Source of the DNA: Calonectria ilicicola
Lineage: Eukaryota; Ascomycota; Sordariomycetes; Hypocreales; Nectriaceae
Assembly: GCA_020809705.1 (NCBI GenBank)
Contig: CP085826.1
Span: 2,542,001-2,606,000 of the forward strand
DNA length: 64,000 nucleotides
Direction of reading: 5' to 3'
This document shows positions 61,119-64,000 of the stretch, in pieces. Position 1 is the first letter of the stretch. Each line of letters starts with the position of its first letter. The notes under the pieces were generated by a model. It had not been told where the DNA came from and ran no database searches. It saw only the letters and a program-made list of their open reading frames with translations. A program made the translations under genes and the position numbers.

Positions 61119-64000
61119 ACAAACAAAAAAGGAAGAAAACGGACATGGTGGAGAGGGTGAGGATGGCGTATTGGTTCAAGAGAAGACAGGGGATGCACTA
61201 TGATGTAGAAGTGAGCTGACAAGAGAGTGTTACGGGAACTAGAGACGCAGTGTATGCAAGTGAGGTGGATTATTAAAGCACAGGCCAATGGAACCCCCCA
61301 AAAAAATACCCCGAAAAACATGTCTATGAATGGACGAGCGAGCTAAAGATGAAAAACGAGACAGCAAAAAGAGAGACTAGAATCGCCACAAGTGGGACCT
61401 TAAGACATTTGGGCGTCTGGATCGTGGCAATCATGTAACAGATATGAGCGGTGGCTAGGGTGTGTAGTGCAAAGGGTCATGGCTGTGATTTCAGCTGATG
61501 TAGGAGCGAAACGCCTCAGGCGCAAGCCGCCGGGTGGGAAGAGTCACAGAGCGGAGGGTGCAGGATAGGGTGCAGGAGGACGGTTAATGGGCCAGCAATA
61601 TGTCACAGACAAAACAGTGGAGGTGGTGGTCATGGCATGCGACAGTATGCATACGGCATCCAATCTCGGGATCGGGATCGAGGCCATGGTAGTTGTTTTG
61701 ATTCATTGGCGTCTCCACAGCTGGGGAGACCGGTCAACAGCTGGGTCAGCTGCTTGCGAGACAGTGAGACCTGCTTGGAGGAAATGATGAAGAACGGAGA
61801 AGAGCGCGATGAGATATGACGAGTTGGTAAATCGGGAGCAAGCGCAGAGCGACTAGCGCACGGTGCATTGCCCTATGAATACATTTTTGGAACAACCGTC
61901 GTCGATCGGCGGCAAATGTCTTGGACGTCGAAATCGGCGATGACTCTGTCTCGAGGCTTTTCCTTTTTCTCCCCCGACTTATCTCGCTGTCTCATAGTTG
62001 CGTCGTGGTTTTGCCTGTCCCAGCAGTTTGAATTTTTTTCTTTTTCCATCTGGATCTACCAGATTGACTCCGGAATCCCTGCCTTGGAGGGGACCGAAGC
62101 TCACTACTATTTCCTTCCGCCTGAGAAGGACTGGCTACGTTTGGAATAAGGAGGGGATGTGCAGCAGGGATGAAGATGACATTGGGCAGGGTGGAGCACT
62201 AAGAACACAAAGATCCTAAGCCACGGCATGGACCCTGTGCAGAAAACGAGTGAGGGATGTGGTAGGTTGGACAAGGGCCGTAAGCAAGTGGAGGGAGGGG
62301 GGCAGATTGGCGGCTCCGGTTAGTCTTACATTGCGGTACCGAGGGCTCAGTACCACGAATTACGCACGAATCAAAGCAAGTGAGATGGAGAGAGGTTGCA
62401 GTATAGGGAGCGAGATGGGGATACGGGGCACATGAGTGGGTTCCATGGAAAGCGAGGCCCGAGAAAGAGGCAATAATTAGCACCAGCCAACGGTCGAGGC
62501 CGAGGGCACGAGGAGGGCACGAGGAGGGCACGAGGAGGGCACGAGGAGGGCACGAGGGCACAAGGGCTTCGGAAGGGGCAAGGCGGATGGATGGATGGAT
62601 GGCCCGGATCGGAGCGGCGCGGCGGGAGCAGAGAATCCCAAAGATGACGTATCAGTTTCACAGAATCAAAAACAAAAAAAAAAAACCAACAAAAAGGAAG
62701 CAAAGGAAAGGTTGAGTGTAAAGTATGAGTAATAGAGGGAGCGTGTGCGGCAAGAAGGAGAAATTGAGTTCAAAAAAAAGCAACAAGGGCCACGAGCCCA
62801 TGGGGAGGAGAAATACCATGACATGGCAGGGCACGGCATGGCACGTCTATATCAACTGTTCCTCCGCGACAAACTGTCGATTCGTTACATGGTGTCGACG
62901 AGGACCAGGGTTGTCTTGTCGGAAGTTCGCATATACACACACATATGGATAATAACGTGTGAGTGCTTCTACGAGATGCCCAAGGATTGCATGGAGGAGG
63001 GACCTGGGTGGATACCAGAGACACTGGTTGGGACGCCCAACGGCGAGTTTCAATCATTATGGGTCGTACGCGGACTTCAACATATGCAGCGAAAATGGAG
63101 ACCTAAGGGGTGAGACGCATATCTGTCAGCTCACGCAGATGCATCTTGGCAATGGCGAAGCGAAGGAGAGAGGGGGCAGCATTGTTTATGCACAATGCAC
63201 AGATGTGCACTCAAATAGGCCGTATTAGGCTGGATGCAGACCAGAGTGACTGCTCAAGTGTCGGTTGGTACGTGTTGGTTGACACACCCTCACGCGGGCA
63301 CTTTTTTGGAGTGGGGGCAAAGGGAAAAAAAAAAAAGGGAATCACTCAGAGAAACCCTGCGAAGGACGATATGAAAAAAAAAAAAAAAAAAAAAAAAAAG
63401 GCAAACGAGAAGCAGAATGAGACAGCTCACAGCACAGGGCGCATGCGTGTGGTTGGCATTGATGCATTGCCCGCCACACCGAGACGCCCCTTGGTTTCCT
63501 AGATGGGCTTGCAGCAGCGACGTGCTGCGCCCAGCCCGCACGACGGGATTCCTATTTGGTGATTGTACATGGACTGTGAGATGCGAGGGAAATCAATCAT
63601 TGCTTGTGAGTAGAGAACCGCCCTGGTCGATAAGGGGGTGTCAGACCAGCGACGACAGGGACAAGCACAGGAACAGGCCAAGCCCGCTTTATTGGTTTGG
63701 CTTGAAGAGTGGCAAAGGGAACGGGTCAAATGCGGACACTGGCATTTTCTAGAAAAGGGTTTAGCTTTTCAGCCACATGCGTCTCAAAGGCTCCAAGGCT
63801 CAAAGCCGGAAGAGGCTGTCTCTCTTTTTTTTTTTTTTTTTTTTTCTCCCTCCCGACTTCCCCCACTCCCACCCTACCCACCCATCCTCGAGACGGCAAT
63901 GGAACACCCCGGCGGAGGAGGGCCCAGTCCCCTTTGACACAATGTCGGTCCGCGGCGTGAGCTTCTGTCTCGATGGGGAATGGCAAGGGCCCGCAATGTG
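61119..64000. other. Gene-free right end of the window
   Basis: About 2.9 kb after ThrRS with no supported exon. It contains an 11-bp GC-rich minisatellite (62502-62556), a GGAT tetranucleotide run (62586-62602), a poly-A tract of about 25 bases (63373-63399) and a poly-T tract (63828-63845). Open frames on both strands are short or homopolymer-driven. It may be the promoter region of a gene beyond the window. Confidence 0.5.
62502..62556 (+). repeat. 11-bp tandem repeat, five copies
   Basis: GAGGGCACGAG repeats five times head to tail without mismatch, then decays (GGCACAAGGG). It is purine-rich on the plus strand. A short GGAT run follows about 30 bases later. Confidence 0.9.

Noticed and set aside
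62199..62703. Minus-strand frames rich in Pro/Ser/Cys
   Set aside because: Driven by translation of the 11-bp tandem repeat. Not a gene.
1..64000. Secondary-metabolite cluster, defence island or other multi-gene system
   Set aside because: No backbone synthase, NLR, toxin or transporter cluster was seen. Neighbouring genes are unrelated housekeeping functions.

Overview
This is nuclear DNA of a filamentous ascomycete, most likely a sordariomycete and possibly hypocrealean. The genes are eukaryotic and carry short introns of about 45-110 nt with GT-AG ends and CTAAC/CTGAC-type branch sites. Leaders are pyrimidine-rich, and intergenic stretches of 1-4 kb are common. One AT-rich block carries the transition-only decay left by repeat-induced point mutation (RIP). 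The species is inferred from protein character and was not looked up. I assembled 18 protein genes by hand across their introns; every join restores the frame and gives an exact multiple of three. I found no tRNA, rRNA or CRISPR.

Layout. 0.8-5.3 kb: proteasome beta-3 (PUP3) facing a SERCA-type Ca2+-ATPase. 7-10.9 kb: a tiny two-exon gene divergent from a DH-PH RhoGEF. 11.9-14.6 kb: a TUG/UBX4-type UBX protein facing ribosomal protein eL36. 16-18.8 kb: a small cysteine-bearing secreted protein and a class 3 lipase. 22.5-26 kb: a 14-3-3 gene facing an unknown serine-rich protein. 28.8-32.9 kb: a synaptojanin-like inositol phosphatase, divergent from the splicing factor PRP39 (34.5-36.8 kb). 39.8-41 kb: mitochondrial cytochrome c peroxidase.

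42.49-48.25 kb is an AT-rich island that resolves into three nested mobile elements. A TA-flanked, 26-bp TIR element of about 460 bp was split by a complete LTR retrotransposon (5,291 bp, two 174-bp LTRs, TATTT target duplication, RIP-decayed). That was later entered by a 141-bp TG...CA element that shows no RIP.

50-61 kb: an Old Yellow Enzyme oxidoreductase, protein disulfide isomerase, a small mitochondrial membrane protein, the SWR1-complex zinc-finger protein Vps71/Swc6, and threonyl-tRNA synthetase. The last 2.9 kb has no convincing gene.

Most genes are housekeeping: protein turnover and quality control (PUP3, UBX4, PDI), ER calcium and folding (SERCA, PDI), translation (eL36, ThrRS), splicing, chromatin and phosphoinositide/Rho signalling. 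They do not form a pathway cluster. I saw no secondary-metabolite cluster or undescribed multi-gene system. The most notable observations are the datable nested transposon stack, a candidate poison exon in PRP39, and several very small exons.
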